Shown here one piece after another: positions 43,083 through 52,862 of a stretch of DNA of 64,000 nucleotides. The position numbers and the translations under genes were made by a program. Below the pieces are notes generated by a model, which saw only the letters and a list, made by a program, of their open reading frames with translations, ran no database searches and was not told where the DNA came from. The stretch is from contig NZ_WBKI01000008.1 of assembly GCF_008830365.1 (NCBI RefSeq), positions 124,001 through 188,000 of the forward strand, given 5' to 3'. Origin of the DNA: Serratia proteamaculans (GTDB lineage Bacteria > Pseudomonadota > Gammaproteobacteria > Enterobacterales > Enterobacteriaceae). Numbering within the stretch: position 1 is the first letter of the stretch; every line of letters starts with the position of its first letter.

Positions 43083-46000
43083 TTACTTAATGGAGCCTGG
43101 GCGCAAATTCAACCCCGCCGCCGGCAGTTTTTCAACGTCTCCCGAGACGCGGTTTCCTTCCAGGGAACCAAAATTGGCGCCCGCCAAGCTACCAACTCTC
43201 AGGCCTTCCGCCGTCGGTGATACCTTAATATTTCCGGAGAACAGCGAACGCGTGATTTTACCGAAATTCATCCCGGCCAACCCGCCCAGCGTGGTGCCGT
43301 TTCCACCACGCAACAGCCCGGAAGCGCTGGAGTTGGTAATCAGCGCTTCGTTTTGCCCAACCAGCCCGCCAACGTAGCTCTTATTGCCGCCCGTGACGTT
43401 CCCCGTAGAGCTGGCCTGGTTTATATCGCCATAGGCCCCCATGGCGTGCAGGCCTACAAGCCCGCCGACATAACTTTCAGCACCTCCAATCACATTTCCC
43501 TTGGCATTGGTCAGAATTAATGCACCGCTGTTATGCCCCACCAGACCACCGGCGTAGCTCTTATCACCGCCCCTGACATCGACGCGAGCCGAAGAGTTAT
43601 TGACCGTACCGCGCTCGTTGTTGCCGATCAATCCGCCGACCCGGCTATTATTACCGGCAACGGCCGTTCCTTCTGCTTGCGCATTGGCGATGGTGCCGCC
43701 GATATTGTTGCCGACTAAACCACCAGCGTAAGCCCCGCCACTGACGGCGCTACGCGCCTGAACGTTGCTCAATGCACCCCCTTGATTTTCGCCCGCTAAA
43801 CCGCCGACAGAGGCGCTACCCGTACCGATGACACCGCCGTCCGCTTTTGCATTGGCGATGGCGTAACCCGACTGGATGCCGACCAACCCACCGGCGATGC
43901 TGCCTTTGCCGGAATAAACATCACCGATAGCGCTCGCATTAGATAACTTCCCTCGGTTGTAACCGATCAGGCCGCCAATGTTGCTGTTCTCTCCCCCTCG
44001 GGTGGTTCCCGTCGACTTAAGGTTGTTTAGGTCGCCGTTTTCATTATGGCCAATCAAACCGCCAATATAGGCATTTGCGCCGCCGGTAACATTATTGGAC
44101 GCCTCGGCGTTCCCCACTCGGCCGCCGGTATTGCGGCCAACCAACCCACCAATGTACGTGCCGGTTGTATCCGTCACCTCGCCGCTGGCTTTAACATTGC
44201 TCAACGTGCCCTGCTCGTTCCAACCGATCAATCCTCCCGCTGAACGTGTTCCCCAACCTTCTACCCGGCTGCTGGCATCGGCATTGATGACAATGCCGCG
44301 GTTCAGGCCAATCAGGCCGCCAACATGGCTGTCTTTTTTCCCGATGATCGCGCCGGATGCCCCGGAGTTAATGATTTGCCCTCGGCTGGCATTTATACCG
44401 GCCAAACCGCCGATGTTAAGCGCTGAACCGCTGACGTTGATCGTCGCCTGGCTACGAGAATTGATGACCTTGCCCTGGTTTTTCCCGACCAAGCCGCCAA
44501 CACCGGTTTCAGTCTGGGCATTCTGCATGTCTCCCGAAATATCAATCGCCGCCCGGCTATTGATAATCTGTGCGTTTTCGTTCGAGTTGTTGCCGACCAA
44601 ACCGCCAACGGATTGCGTATAACGCCCCGCGATAACCTTACCGGATGCCGAAGCATTGGCGATGGTCCCCAGGTTTAAGCCCACCAAACCACCGAGATCT
44701 ACGCCACCGCTCACGCGTATCCCGGTTGCTTCAACATTGGCGATCTCGCCAGTGTTGAAACCGGTTAGCGCGCCCACCATGCTCCCGCCTGACGCTGCGC
44801 CGTTCCCCGATACGCTCAGCGCATCCAGTTTCACGTTGCTGATGCTCCCGCTTGACGTGGCGAAAAGCCCGGTGAAAGGCCCGGTGCTGTAAATGGACAG
44901 CCCTTTTATCGTATTGCCCAGACCATCAAAAACGCCGCTAAAATCAGCGTTATCGCCGATGGATTTCATTCGACGCGTCTCGCTGATGCCGTTGCCAAGC
45001 ACATAGCGCCCATTGAGATCGTTATCGATATCCTGTAGCTGGGCCACATTCTGAACGACCTTATAATCTTCGCCGTTTACGCTGAACGAGGCGCCGGTGC
45101 CGGACAGAGTTACTGCCGCCCCGTTATTCAGCTTATGACCGGTTTTGTGGTTAAGTGCCAGACCCGCGCCCGCTCCCGTCGCCTTCAGCGGCGCATTGAT
45201 GTTGACGCCTGCCCGTTCGGAGGTCAGCGTGAGCTTATTGCCGCTCTGCCACTCAACCGGCGCGGAGACAGAGACATTCCCCTGCGTGCTGGCCAGTTCA
45301 ATATTACTGTTGGCCAGAGTAGCCGACAGGGTTTCACCCTTGATGGTCCCCGTTTCCGCGACATTAACCTCCGCCGCCGCTATCTGCCAACTGCCGGTTT
45401 TGCCGTTGGCCGCGAGAGTGGTTACCTGTGCTGCAGGCTGTACCGCCACGCGTGCGCCTTTGGTTTCTATGCGCCCGCCATTGCCCGCCGCCGCACTGGC
45501 GTCCAGCGTACCCGCTACGTTAACTACACCGCTGTTGCTGCCATCCAGCACGATGCGTCCCGCCTGGTTGCGCAGCGTGGTGGCGGTGATGGTCCCCTGG
45601 TTATTCACCACGGTTTGCAGCATGTCACCCGCCGCTTTGGCGGTCATCAGCACCTGGCCGCCCTCGGCCTTCAGCAAGCCGCCGTTCTGCGCTAGCGCAT
45701 TCACCGCCGCGCTGTCTACCTGCAGGTTCAGCAGTTTGTTGCCGTCAAAGTTCAGCGTGATGTCATCACCCGCCCCCAGCGCGATGCTACCCACCTGCGC
45801 CTGAATCACCCCTTGGTTGCTGACGCGGGCGCCCAGTAGCGCCACGCTGCCGGCCTGCGCCGCCGTCAGGGTGCCGTCGTTGCGCATTTCCGCCTGAGAT
45901 TGGCCGACGAAGCGATTTTTACCCGCCAGGAAATCGGCATTGCTGATGTCACGCGTCGAAGCCACCAGCCCGCCCACGTTCACCTGGCTGTTTTTGCCGA

Positions 46001-46418
46001 ACACCACACCATTCGGGTTCACCAGGAACACTTTGCCGTTGGCGTCGATTTTCCCCTGGATATCACTGCCGTTAACGCCTACCACGCGGTTCAGCGCCAC
46101 CGAGCTGCTGCCCGGCTGATGGAAGGTGACACTTTCGTTTCCGCCCACACTGAAGCTGTCCCATTGGGTGATCAATTTGTCACTCTGTTGGTTGATCGTC
46201 ATTTGCTGGCCATTGGTGGAGATATTCCCCTGACCAGAAACGATATTTTGTCCGGTCGGCAGCGCGTAAGCCGGCTCCAGCGCCGCCAGGCCCAGCAGCG
46301 ACAGCACTACCGCCAAACGGCGCTTGCTGCTGCGTTTGCCGCGACGGCTGCAGTTTTCGCTAACCACGTTCCAGCAGTCTTGTGCAGGGTTCCATACTAA
46401 TGCGTAGATTTTATTCAT
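43083..46418 (-). CDS. Two-partner-secretion exoprotein (TpsA) with GLUG repeats
   Basis: A 1111-residue secreted adhesin-like protein. It starts with an extended signal peptide (MNKIYALVWNPAQDCWNVVSE, cleavage near AYA52), then the TPS domain with QWDSFSVGG, KVFLVNPNGVVFGKNSQVNVGG (NPNG at 134-137). After a beta-helix stretch, residues ~520-1080 are a long run of GLUG-type repeats (GGLVGxNxGxIxNAxAxGxVxG, about 20 copies). The C-terminus lacks a toxin domain or VENN motif, so this is an adhesin rather than a contact-dependent toxin. It is secreted by the TpsB encoded 66 bases upstream. Confidence 0.9.
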   Translation of the reverse strand: MNKIYALVWNPAQDCWNVVSENCSRRGKRSSKRRLAVVLSLLGLAALEPAYALPTGQNIVSGQGNISTNGQQMTINQQSDKLITQWDSFSVGGNESVTFHQPGSSSVALNRVVGVNGSDIQGKIDANGKVFLVNPNGVVFGKNSQVNVGGLVASTRDISNADFLAGKNRFVGQSQAEMRNDGTLTAAQAGSVALLGARVSNQGVIQAQVGSIALGAGDDITLNFDGNKLLNLQVDSAAVNALAQNGGLLKAEGGQVLMTAKAAGDMLQTVVNNQGTITATTLRNQAGRIVLDGSNSGVVNVAGTLDASAAAGNGGRIETKGARVAVQPAAQVTTLAANGKTGSWQIAAAEVNVAETGTIKGETLSATLANSNIELASTQGNVSVSAPVEWQSGNKLTLTSERAGVNINAPLKATGAGAGLALNHKTGHKLNNGAAVTLSGTGASFSVNGEDYKVVQNVAQLQDIDNDLNGRYVLGNGISETRRMKSIGDNADFSGVFDGLGNTIKGLSIYSTGPFTGLFATSSGSISNVKLDALSVSGNGAASGGSMVGALTGFNTGEIANVEATGIRVSGGVDLGGLVGLNLGTIANASASGKVIAGRYTQSVGGLVGNNSNENAQIINSRAAIDISGDMQNAQTETGVGGLVGKNQGKVINSRSQATINVSGSALNIGGLAGINASRGQIINSGASGAIIGKKDSHVGGLIGLNRGIVINADASSRVEGWGTRSAGGLIGWNEQGTLSNVKASGEVTDTTGTYIGGLVGRNTGGRVGNAEASNNVTGGANAYIGGLIGHNENGDLNNLKSTGTTRGGENSNIGGLIGYNRGKLSNASAIGDVYSGKGSIAGGLVGIQSGYAIANAKADGGVIGTGSASVGGLAGENQGGALSNVQARSAVSGGAYAGGLVGNNIGGTIANAQAEGTAVAGNNSRVGGLIGNNERGTVNNSSARVDVRGGDKSYAGGLVGHNSGALILTNAKGNVIGGAESYVGGLVGLHAMGAYGDINQASSTGNVTGGNKSYVGGLVGQNEALITNSSASGLLRGGNGTTLGGLAGMNFGKITRSLFSGNIKVSPTAEGLRVGSLAGANFGSLEGNRVSGDVEKLPAAGLNLRPGSIK

Positions 46419-46484
46419 TATCTTATTTCCTTATTGATTCACTTTATGCTGCTCTCCGGCAGCAAGGGCTTCATCATCAGACGC

Positions 46485-48209
46485 TCAGAAATATCTGGCC
46501 GCCTGAATCCAAATTCGCGGGGATTTTTCCGTACTGCCGCCGGTGCCCGAACGGGCCAGCGGCAAAGCGGCGGTAAGGGAGACCTGATGATGCTCGCCTC
46601 CCCACCCCAGAGAGCCGCCTGCAGCGGCCATATGTACGGTGTTTTTTTCCGTGGTCCATGGCTGTTTATTGATGCGCGCCTGCCCCTGATCGACAAAGGT
46701 GCTCAGTTGCCAGCCGGGCATAAGGGAATAGCGCAACTCCAGGCTGCCCTGCCACCCTAGGTCGCCGTTGCCGCTGCCGGGCGCAAAAGCGCGTACGCCA
46801 TAGGGGCCGCCAATGCCGAACTTTTCTGATGAATCCAGGTTGCCAGACGCCCATTGGCCATTCAGTTGGGCGTAGAGTTGGAAACGCTCGCTCAAATTTT
46901 GCAGGCGCAATGCGCTGAACGTCAGCTTGCGGAACTGGCCCGCAGTATCCGCCGTCAGGCTATCCCAGTGACGGGCATAGGGGTCATCGATAGTCAGTTT
47001 GCCAAATCCATAGGTCAACGACGTTGCGCTTTGGCCGCCGCCAAACAGGCGATCCTGCGCGTTGGCGCCGATCTCCGCGCTCCACAAAGCCACCGTCTTT
47101 CGGCTGCGGCTATCAAAAAGATCGATATCATCCCGCAACCTTTTATCCTCAAACTGCAGTTGTGCGTTGATATTTGCGGCGCGACTGCGCAGCAGTGGCT
47201 GGGAAATAAATATGCTGTTGATAATGGCATCGCCATGAGCCTGCAACTCGCTGAAATCCTTTCCTAATCGGTAGTTCATCTGCGAACGTGCGATACCCAC
47301 GTGGCTGGACCCAGGTCCTACCGGGAGTTGATAAGCCGCACGGTAGTAGCGCTGGTGTTTATCACTGCTCAACAAGCGCAAATCTAACTGATCCCCCAGC
47401 CGCAACGGGCTATTGACACTGAGCACTCCGCCGCCACGGTATTCACCTGTGTAGGTATCGCCATAATTATCGACCTGTAGCGAACCGCTCAACCACGGGG
47501 CCGACGCAGCATCGACAGTGAGATCGGTCGTGCCGGGTTGTGCGCCGGGTGAGAGTGTATTTTTGACTAATAAACCTGAGATATCGCTGAGCAGCAGCAG
47601 GCTGCGCTCAAGCGTATCGCCGCGGACAATATCGCCGCTGCGTAAGCCTGATAGGGGCTGTTGCAATACAGTGCTACGAACGTGCGACTTGTTGGCCAAA
47701 CGGATTTGCCCGTATCGGCCTTCAACCACCGCGATACGCACATAGCCGTCAACGATTTCCTGCTTGGGCAAATAGGCATGAGCCAGCACATAGCCTTGTT
47801 GACGGTAATAAGCCGTCACACGCTGTGCAGCCTCCTGTAATTGCGCCAGGCTTGATTCATGTCCACCAAGCTTGTTCAGCAAAGACGCCAGCCGTTCGGC
47901 AGAAATAGCCTGATTACCCTCAAACCGAAAGCCGGCAACCCAAAAACGTGGCGAGGTGGCGTCGCTGACAGCAACCTGTGGTTTCTCAGGATGAGAGGAA
48001 GGTAAAGCTACCGGTGGCGGCAAACTAGGCTTCGTGGTTTCTACGTCTCTGATAGCCTGGCCAGCACTGGGCAATGCAGCCTGTGTGAGTGGGGAAAACA
48101 GTATAAATAAATTGAGTACAGACCAACGCCAAGAATAAATAAGGCACGTCTTCTTTAACGTAAGAATAATACTTAATAATCTATTCATACATAGCGTGAA
48201 TACATTCAT
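46485..48209 (-). CDS. Two-partner-secretion outer-membrane transporter (TpsB, ShlB/FhaC family)
   Basis: A 574-residue protein. After the signal sequence and proline linker, POTRA domains span roughly 75-240 (FWVAGFRFEGNQAISAERLASLLNKL, YVLAHAYLPKQEIVDGYVRIAVVEGRYGQIRL). A 16-strand barrel follows, including GDQLDLRLLSS, FGIGGPYGVRAFAPGSGNGDLGW (loop L6-type motif) and terminal IQAARYF. It secretes the adjacent TpsA. The order TpsB-TpsA in one transcript is standard. The start could be 48209 or ATG 48188. Confidence 0.92.
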   Translation of the reverse strand: MNVFTLCMNRLLSIILTLKKTCLIYSWRWSVLNLFILFSPLTQAALPSAGQAIRDVETTKPSLPPPVALPSSHPEKPQVAVSDATSPRFWVAGFRFEGNQAISAERLASLLNKLGGHESSLAQLQEAAQRVTAYYRQQGYVLAHAYLPKQEIVDGYVRIAVVEGRYGQIRLANKSHVRSTVLQQPLSGLRSGDIVRGDTLERSLLLLSDISGLLVKNTLSPGAQPGTTDLTVDAASAPWLSGSLQVDNYGDTYTGEYRGGGVLSVNSPLRLGDQLDLRLLSSDKHQRYYRAAYQLPVGPGSSHVGIARSQMNYRLGKDFSELQAHGDAIINSIFISQPLLRSRAANINAQLQFEDKRLRDDIDLFDSRSRKTVALWSAEIGANAQDRLFGGGQSATSLTYGFGKLTIDDPYARHWDSLTADTAGQFRKLTFSALRLQNLSERFQLYAQLNGQWASGNLDSSEKFGIGGPYGVRAFAPGSGNGDLGWQGSLELRYSLMPGWQLSTFVDQGQARINKQPWTTEKNTVHMAAAGGSLGWGGEHHQVSLTAALPLARSGTGGSTEKSPRIWIQAARYF

Positions 48210-48616
48210 TGCTTTACCGATCTTCCTTTATACATTTACTAACGGAATATCCGTATCCATTACCATAAACAGTAAGCCATTTTCCCGTAGTCAACCTGCA
48301 CGCCAATAGGATAGGCGCACGGCAATGTGAAGGATAAGTTTTATTGGATTACTTAAAAGGTATTAAAATGCTGCGGTTGTTGCAACAAGGCTAATTTAAG
48401 ACGTAACGTTAATGCAAGACGTATGATGATACAACATTAGGTGTAATATATAACACTGTAGCTATTTTAAATATAAATACCCAGATGGTTGTTCTGATAT
48501 TAAATTAAGTATAAGTATTTAATATTGCTGCGGCCGCTACGACAGGTGAGTGATGTAGCGTTATCGCCACACTAAACGCCACAAATTCCCCTGCTAAACG
48601 TGCCGGAGGGGGAAAT
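48210..48616. promoter_or_regulatory. Upstream region of the two-partner-secretion operon
   Basis: 407 bases holding the presumed leftward promoter for TpsBA. AAGACGTAACGTTAATGC then AAGACGTATGATG (about 48398-48430) is a short direct repeat. No gene is supported. Confidence 0.35.
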
Positions 48617-49009
48617 GTGAGCTTATACCGTCGAGCGATTCAGTTGGATACCCCGCTCAGCCGCCCCGGCGCCGAAATCCGCCAGTGGGTGGCCCAAACG
48701 CTTCAGGAATATCGGATCAAAGGCTTCGTGATGGATGACGAACGGCTTAAAAAACCGCCCGTGGGTTCATCTGCAGTGCCGGATTACTTTGATGAGATGC
48801 TGGAACGCATCCGTGATACCCGTGCCAGTGAGCGTCGGGCTTATTTGCGGGTTCGGGAGACCTTCGCATTAGCCGCCGACTACCAACCCTCACTCAAAGA
48901 GACAACGCTGCTTTTTCAAACCATCCAGAACAAGCTGCATTTTGCTTGTACCGACTACACTGCTGCCGAACTCATCCATCAGCATGCCGAGGCCAACCAG
49001 CCCATATGA
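48617..49009 (+). pseudogene. rhuM: rhuM fragment
   Basis: Codons 20-128 match the middle of the RhuM family: IRQWVAQTLQEYRIKGFVMDDERLK, DYFDEMLERIRDTRASERRAYLRVRETFALAADY, TIQNKLHFACTDYTAAELIHQHAEANQP. The usual N-terminal part is missing, and after NQP the family sequence continues in another frame (HMSLSSHK), so the gene is truncated and frameshifted. RhuM genes are common island cargo. This is a remnant at the right end of region 2. Confidence 0.75.
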
Positions 49010-49056
49010 GTTTGAGCAGCCATAAAGTCCCTTGAATCCCACAAGCAAAATCATTT

Positions 49057-49150
49057 GGGGGCATAATCGGGGGCATGGTTCAGAATCTAACAAGATAAAA
49101 CCAAGCAAATTCAATTGGAATTGCTATCAGATGCGACTTCTGTGATTCCC
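49057..49150 (+). other. Island-end remnant with degenerate selC-like att
   Basis: GGGGGCATAATCGGGGGCAT (49057-49076) is the sort of paired G5 motif often found beside tRNA att sites of P4-like integrases. GACTTCTGTGATTCCC (49135-49150) resembles the att core GACTCCTGTGATCTTCC with one substitution and a 2-base deletion. It probably marks the old right end of region 2, just before backbone gene yiaW. Low certainty. Confidence 0.35.
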
Positions 49151-49296
49151 AAAAAACAGTGCAGAACTGCTTTCATTCTAACTAATGGCAGATAATGAAT
49201 TTCTGGTGAAAATAAACTTCGCCAGTTTTAGCACAAAAGGATCAAAACGCGTCTATCTTTACCATTGAACACTGGATCCGTAAATTAGAGGCGGTT

Positions 49297-49620
49297 ATGT
49301 TTCTTAATTACTTTGCGCTGGGTGTCCTTATTCTGGTTTTCCTTATTATTTTCTATGGGATTATTATTCTTCATGATATCCCCTATCTGATTGCAAAGGC
49401 ACGTAACCATCCGCATGCCGATGCTATCCATGTCGCGGGCTGGGTGAGTTTATTTACTCTGCATGTGATCTGGCCGTTTTTATGGATATGGGCTACGTTA
49501 TACCGCCCCGAGCGTGGTTGGGGTATGCAAGGTCAGGAGGCATCGTTCGCACAGTTGCAGCAACGTGTGGCGGAGCTGGAGTTGAAACTGGGTGATAATA
49601 AAATGCCTCCTTCGGAGTAG
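49297..49620 (+). CDS. yiaW: DUF3302 inner-membrane protein YiaW
   Basis: A 107-residue membrane protein, the length of E. coli YiaW. Two hydrophobic helices ([19 protein letters not shown] and [23 protein letters not shown]) are followed by a short charged coiled tail ([14 protein letters not shown]). It is the usual companion of the membrane-fusion protein YiaV, whose gene begins 6 bases downstream. It probably acts as an accessory part of a drug or solute efflux system. It marks return to the conserved chromosome. Confidence 0.9.
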   Translation: MFLNYFALGVLILVFLIIFYGIIILHDIPYLIAKARNHPHADAIHVAGWVSLFTLHVIWPFLWIWATLYRPERGWGMQGQEASFAQLQQRVAELELKLGDNKMPPSE

Positions 49621-49625
49621 CCACC

Positions 49626-50762
49626 ATGGATCTGCTCATTATCCTGACGTATGTTGCTTTTGCCTGGTCTATATTTAAAATTTTCAAAATCCCGGTCAAT
49701 AAATGGACCGTGCCTACCGCTGCATTGGGCGGAGTGTTTTTAATCGGGGCATTAATTCTGCTAATGAATTACAACCATCCCTATACTTTCCTTGCGCAGA
49801 AAGCCGTGATCTCTATCCCTATTACTCCGCAGGTGACAGGTATCGTTAGCGAAGTAACCGATAAGCAAAACGTATTAATTAAAAAAGGTGAAGTGCTGTT
49901 TAAATTAGATCCGGTGCGCTACCAGGCAAGAGTTAATAGACTTCAGGCCGACCTGGTCACCGCGATTAATAATACTCAGGTGCTTAAAGGGCAGCTGGAT
50001 GAAGCTATTGCCAACACTTCTCGGGTTAGCGCGGAACGCGATCGGTTATATAAAGACTACCAACGTTATGTCAGAGGTAGTCAGGCCAAGGTTAACCCAT
50101 TTTCGGAAAGTGATATTGATAACGCCCGACAGAACTATTTGGCACAGGATGCGCTGGTAAAAGGTTCGGTGGCTGAACAAGCACAGATAAAAAGTCAGTT
50201 AGACAGTGTGATTAACGGGGAACAATCTCAAATCGTTAGCCTCAGGGCACAGTTAGCCGAGGCCAAATATAATCTTGATCAAACGGTGATCCGTGCCCCA
50301 AGCAACGGTTACATCACCCAAGTGCTGATCCGCCCAGGCACCTATGCCGCGGCGTTGCCATTGCGTCCGGTCATGGTGTTTATTCCTGAGCAAAAACGCC
50401 AGATTATTGCTCAGTTTCGACAAAACTCGTTGCTGCGTCTGAAAGCCGGTGATGAGGCCGAAGTGGTGTTTAATGCGTTTCCCGGCCAGGTCTTCCCTGG
50501 AAAATTGATAAGAATTCTTCCGGTGGTGCCCGGCGGATCATATCAAGCGCAGGGAACGCTGCAATCGCTGAGCATGACGCCCGGCAGCGATGGTGTTCTG
50601 GCCGTGATTGAGCTGGCGCCCAACAGTGAAATTGACGAATTGCCTGACGGCATTTTTTCTCAGGTGGCAGTTTACTCCGATCACTTTACCCATGTGGCTG
50701 TAATGCGCAAGGTACTGTTACGAATGACCAGTTGGATGCACTATCTGTATTTGGATCACTAA
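49626..50762 (+). CDS. yiaV: HlyD/EmrA-type membrane fusion protein YiaV
   Basis: A 378-residue protein, the same length as E. coli YiaV. Two N-terminal hydrophobic segments are followed by a biotinyl-lipoyl-like half ([34 protein letters not shown]), an alpha-helical hairpin (about 100-200), the second lipoyl half ([19 protein letters not shown]) and a beta-barrel. Such proteins bridge inner-membrane pumps to outer-membrane channels. No pump gene is adjacent. Likely co-transcribed with yiaW. Confidence 0.92.
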   Translation: MDLLIILTYVAFAWSIFKIFKIPVNKWTVPTAALGGVFLIGALILLMNYNHPYTFLAQKAVISIPITPQVTGIVSEVTDKQNVLIKKGEVLFKLDPVRYQARVNRLQADLVTAINNTQVLKGQLDEAIANTSRVSAERDRLYKDYQRYVRGSQAKVNPFSESDIDNARQNYLAQDALVKGSVAEQAQIKSQLDSVINGEQSQIVSLRAQLAEAKYNLDQTVIRAPSNGYITQVLIRPGTYAAALPLRPVMVFIPEQKRQIIAQFRQNSLLRLKAGDEAEVVFNAFPGQVFPGKLIRILPVVPGGSYQAQGTLQSLSMTPGSDGVLAVIELAPNSEIDELPDGIFSQVAVYSDHFTHVAVMRKVLLRMTSWMHYLYLDH

Positions 50763-50768
50763 CTCAGT

Positions 50769-50800
50769 ATAAAAAAGCCGCTTCCTGAGGAGGCGGCTTA
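50769..50800 (-). terminator. Bidirectional hairpin terminator
   Basis: Stem AGCCGC/GCGGCT extended by flanking pairs; leftward it reads into TTTTTTA. It lies between yiaV and the small leftward gene and is best suited to the latter. Confidence 0.75.
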
Positions 50801-50812
50801 GTGACTGACAAC

Positions 50813-50982
50813 TTAGGCATATTGCGTTAATCGCCAGGTGACCGCCTGCTTATTATGGGGGGCATGGTATTGCCTTTAGCAATGGGGGCGGTGGTTGATG
50901 GTGTACCTACAACCGTCCAGACACCGCTTTCAGGGCACTTGTGCCCGGTGGAAGCTGTGGTACCGATAGGGGATTTAGCCAT
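50813..50982 (-). pseudogene. Small conserved protein gene with a frameshift at a C6 run
   Basis: From ATG 50982 (AAGGAAAG upstream) the frame encodes MAKSPIGTTASTGHKCPESG, then VWTVVGTPSTTAPIAKGNTMPP, and as read stops at 50827 after an unnatural tail. Adding one base to the C6 run (50855-50860) restores a tail HNKQAVTWRLTQYA ending at 50813, right before the terminator. I remember similar small enterobacterial proteins ending in a PP..xAVTWxL pattern. So this is a natural frameshift, slippage-controlled gene, or sequencing error. Too short to appear as an ordinary ORF. Confidence 0.65.
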
Positions 50983-51332
50983 GATGATCTTTCCTTAATC
51001 AGTGCGGTGTTACCTTTAGCCCCGCTAAGAAAGATATTTACAGGTTCTCGTATATATTCAATCCCACAAGCCAAATACAAAGCATTAGTTTGTTATTAGT
51101 AAATTCAATTGTCTATTATTTAAGTTTGTATGTTCTTCGCCGTGGATTGCTTCAATGTATAATAAATATATATTTTCAGTGGTGTAACATTATGTTTTTA
51201 TATCTATTGAGAAATAATTTAAACTTTCTATTGTTATGGAGTAACGAGCCACTATATTGATTTAGCCCCGGCGTCAAATTCACGGAGCTGCTGTTATGTC
51301 ATCTCACCGAACCAGTCGAAGGCGGTTTGACT
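50983..51332. other. AT-rich intergenic region
   Basis: 350 bases with no supported gene. It contains the leftward promoter region of the small frameshifted gene and the end of the histidine phosphatase gene. Nothing else was recognised. Confidence 0.35.
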
Positions 51333-51926
51333 TTATCTGGCGGAAGGGCAGGTATCCGCCAACGCGGTCAACCCTTCGCTTTCCTGCCTGAATGACACCT
51401 TGCCCTGATCCAGCGTGACCACGAAGACGCTGTCGAAATCACTGCCCGGCCATTTGGGCACCGAATTGGCATCGCCTCCGCGTGCGGCCACGATGTTCTT
51501 CACCGCCTTATCGAGATTCTTGTGTTCCCAGGCGATGAAAATGCGTGAGTTTTGGTATTTATCGCTGAGCAACTCCTGTTGCAGCCCGGCGATGTCATCG
51601 GCGTGGAACTGAATGCCGATCGGCAGCCCCACACGCACTGCGGTGGGCATGATGGTCGACAGAGCCCGCAGTGAACTGCCGGCTTTGTTTTCTTTCGGCC
51701 CTGCGGCAAAGATAAAGTCCGGCTTGCCGTAGCGGCTCAGCAGTATGTCCGGCAGCGCCAGCGCGCGGTTCAGCCCCTTGCAGGTCAGCTGCCCGCTGCT
51801 GTTGGCTGGTTTTTCCCCGTGTCGCACAAAGATCAGCGTTTCCTGCGCCAGTGCATTTTGGCTGAACAGCAGCAACGCTGCCAAACCGCCGAGTAAATTG
51901 TGAGCTACGTTGTTAAACATCCTCAA
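51333..51926 (-). CDS. Exported histidine phosphatase family protein
   Basis: A 197-residue protein with signal peptide (AALLLFSQNALA). The histidine phosphatase motif RHGEKP follows at residue ~35 (LIFVRHGEKP; nucleophile His), and a later IFIAWEHKNL supplies the second conserved His. It probably removes phosphate from a periplasmic substrate, similar to the Ais/SixA-like branch. It stands alone between 350 bases of AT-rich DNA and the DUF4282 gene, and the exact start (51926, or an internal ATG two codons on) is open. Confidence 0.82.
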   Translation of the reverse strand: MRMFNNVAHNLLGGLAALLLFSQNALAQETLIFVRHGEKPANSSGQLTCKGLNRALALPDILLSRYGKPDFIFAAGPKENKAGSSLRALSTIMPTAVRVGLPIGIQFHADDIAGLQQELLSDKYQNSRIFIAWEHKNLDKAVKNIVAARGGDANSVPKWPGSDFDSVFVVTLDQGKVSFRQESEGLTALADTCPSAR

Positions 51927-52064
51927 CCCTTATGTAATGGCTTGCTGATTTCTGTGCGCTTTTCGCCGCGTTACTCGCTATCATAACCGGCGTGACAACA
52001 AGGCATACCGCACCGATGCGGAGCCTCTGGGATAATTAAATACTGGCCTAAGGAAGGATTTACA

Positions 52065-52301
52065 ATGAAAAACATTTTCTTTTTTGATGCGATGCTGACA
52101 CCGAAAATCATCACCGGTGTTTACTGGCTTTGCCTGCTGAGCATTGTTGTTGGCGGGATTGGGGCGATGTTCTACGGTGAGTTTTTCCGTGGCCTGTTCG
52201 CGATCATTATTGGCGGCGTGTTCACCCGCGTTTGCTTTGAGATGATCATTATTGCGTTTAAAAATAACGAATATCTGCGCAAAATCTCCGAAAAGCCGTA
52301 A
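52065..52301 (+). CDS. DUF4282 small membrane protein
   Basis: A 78-residue protein with two transmembrane helices (ITGVYWLCLLSIVVGGIGAMFYG and GLFAIIIGGVFTRVCFEMIIIAF), matching DUF4282. It begins MKNIFFFDAMLTPKI after AAGGAAGG. Monocistronic, followed by a shared terminator. Cellular role unknown. Confidence 0.82.
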   Translation: MKNIFFFDAMLTPKIITGVYWLCLLSIVVGGIGAMFYGEFFRGLFAIIIGGVFTRVCFEMIIIAFKNNEYLRKISEKP

Positions 52302-52308
52302 TGCAATA

Positions 52309-52332
52309 AAAATGCCGGGCATCGCCCGGCTT
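52309..52332. terminator. Bidirectional terminator between DUF4282 and HIT genes
   Basis: Stem GCCGGGC/GCCCGGC (52314-52330), loop ATC; leftward it continues into ATTTTTATT. It serves the convergent genes on both sides. Confidence 0.8.
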
Positions 52333-52336
52333 CCTG

Positions 52337-52759
52337 TTATTCCCCCAACGTTAACGCCAGCCGTTCCCGCATCAGCTCGATAAAATTATCCGGCAATGTT
52401 TTCGCCGTTGGCGCCCGCAACGCCTGGCTCCAGACCGGCTCCGGGAAATGCGAGTCGTCGAGGTAACGCGGGACGATATGCCAATGCAAATGCGGCAGCG
52501 CGGTGCCCAGACTGGCGATGTTGATCTTCGCCGGCGTTAATAGTTGGCGCAACTGCGCCTCAACCTGTGCCACCACCGCCATGATGCTGTTGCGCTGGTC
52601 GTCACGCAGGTCGCTCAACTCGGCGATGTGTTCATGCCACACCACCCGGCACCAGCCGGGGAATGGGCTGTCGGCGATAAAAATTGCCCGACACTGTGAG
52701 TTTTGCCACAGCACGATCTCATCGGTCGGATGGCAGTAAACACAAGATTCATGATTCAT
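52337..52759 (-). CDS. HIT-family protein
   Basis: A 140-residue histidine-triad hydrolase. The active-site motif is HLHWHIVPRY near residue 91 (H-x-H-x-H), with N-terminal CVYCHP and FPGWCRVVWHEHIAELSDL helping to bind nucleotide. Members hydrolyse dinucleoside polyphosphates, AMP-lysine or similar bonds. Cytosolic. It ends against the shared terminator and is separated from the LacI-type gene by about 100 bases. Confidence 0.92.
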   Translation of the reverse strand: MNHESCVYCHPTDEIVLWQNSQCRAIFIADSPFPGWCRVVWHEHIAELSDLRDDQRNSIMAVVAQVEAQLRQLLTPAKINIASLGTALPHLHWHIVPRYLDDSHFPEPVWSQALRAPTAKTLPDNFIELMRERLALTLGE

Positions 52760-52862
52760 TTTATTCTCCTGCTGCGGTTTTGGGCGCAGCGAAACCCCGC
52801 CGCGCGTTAGCGCAGCCAGGTATTCAGTGTGAAAGAGAGCGGGACCGGCGGCCCCGCCGGGG

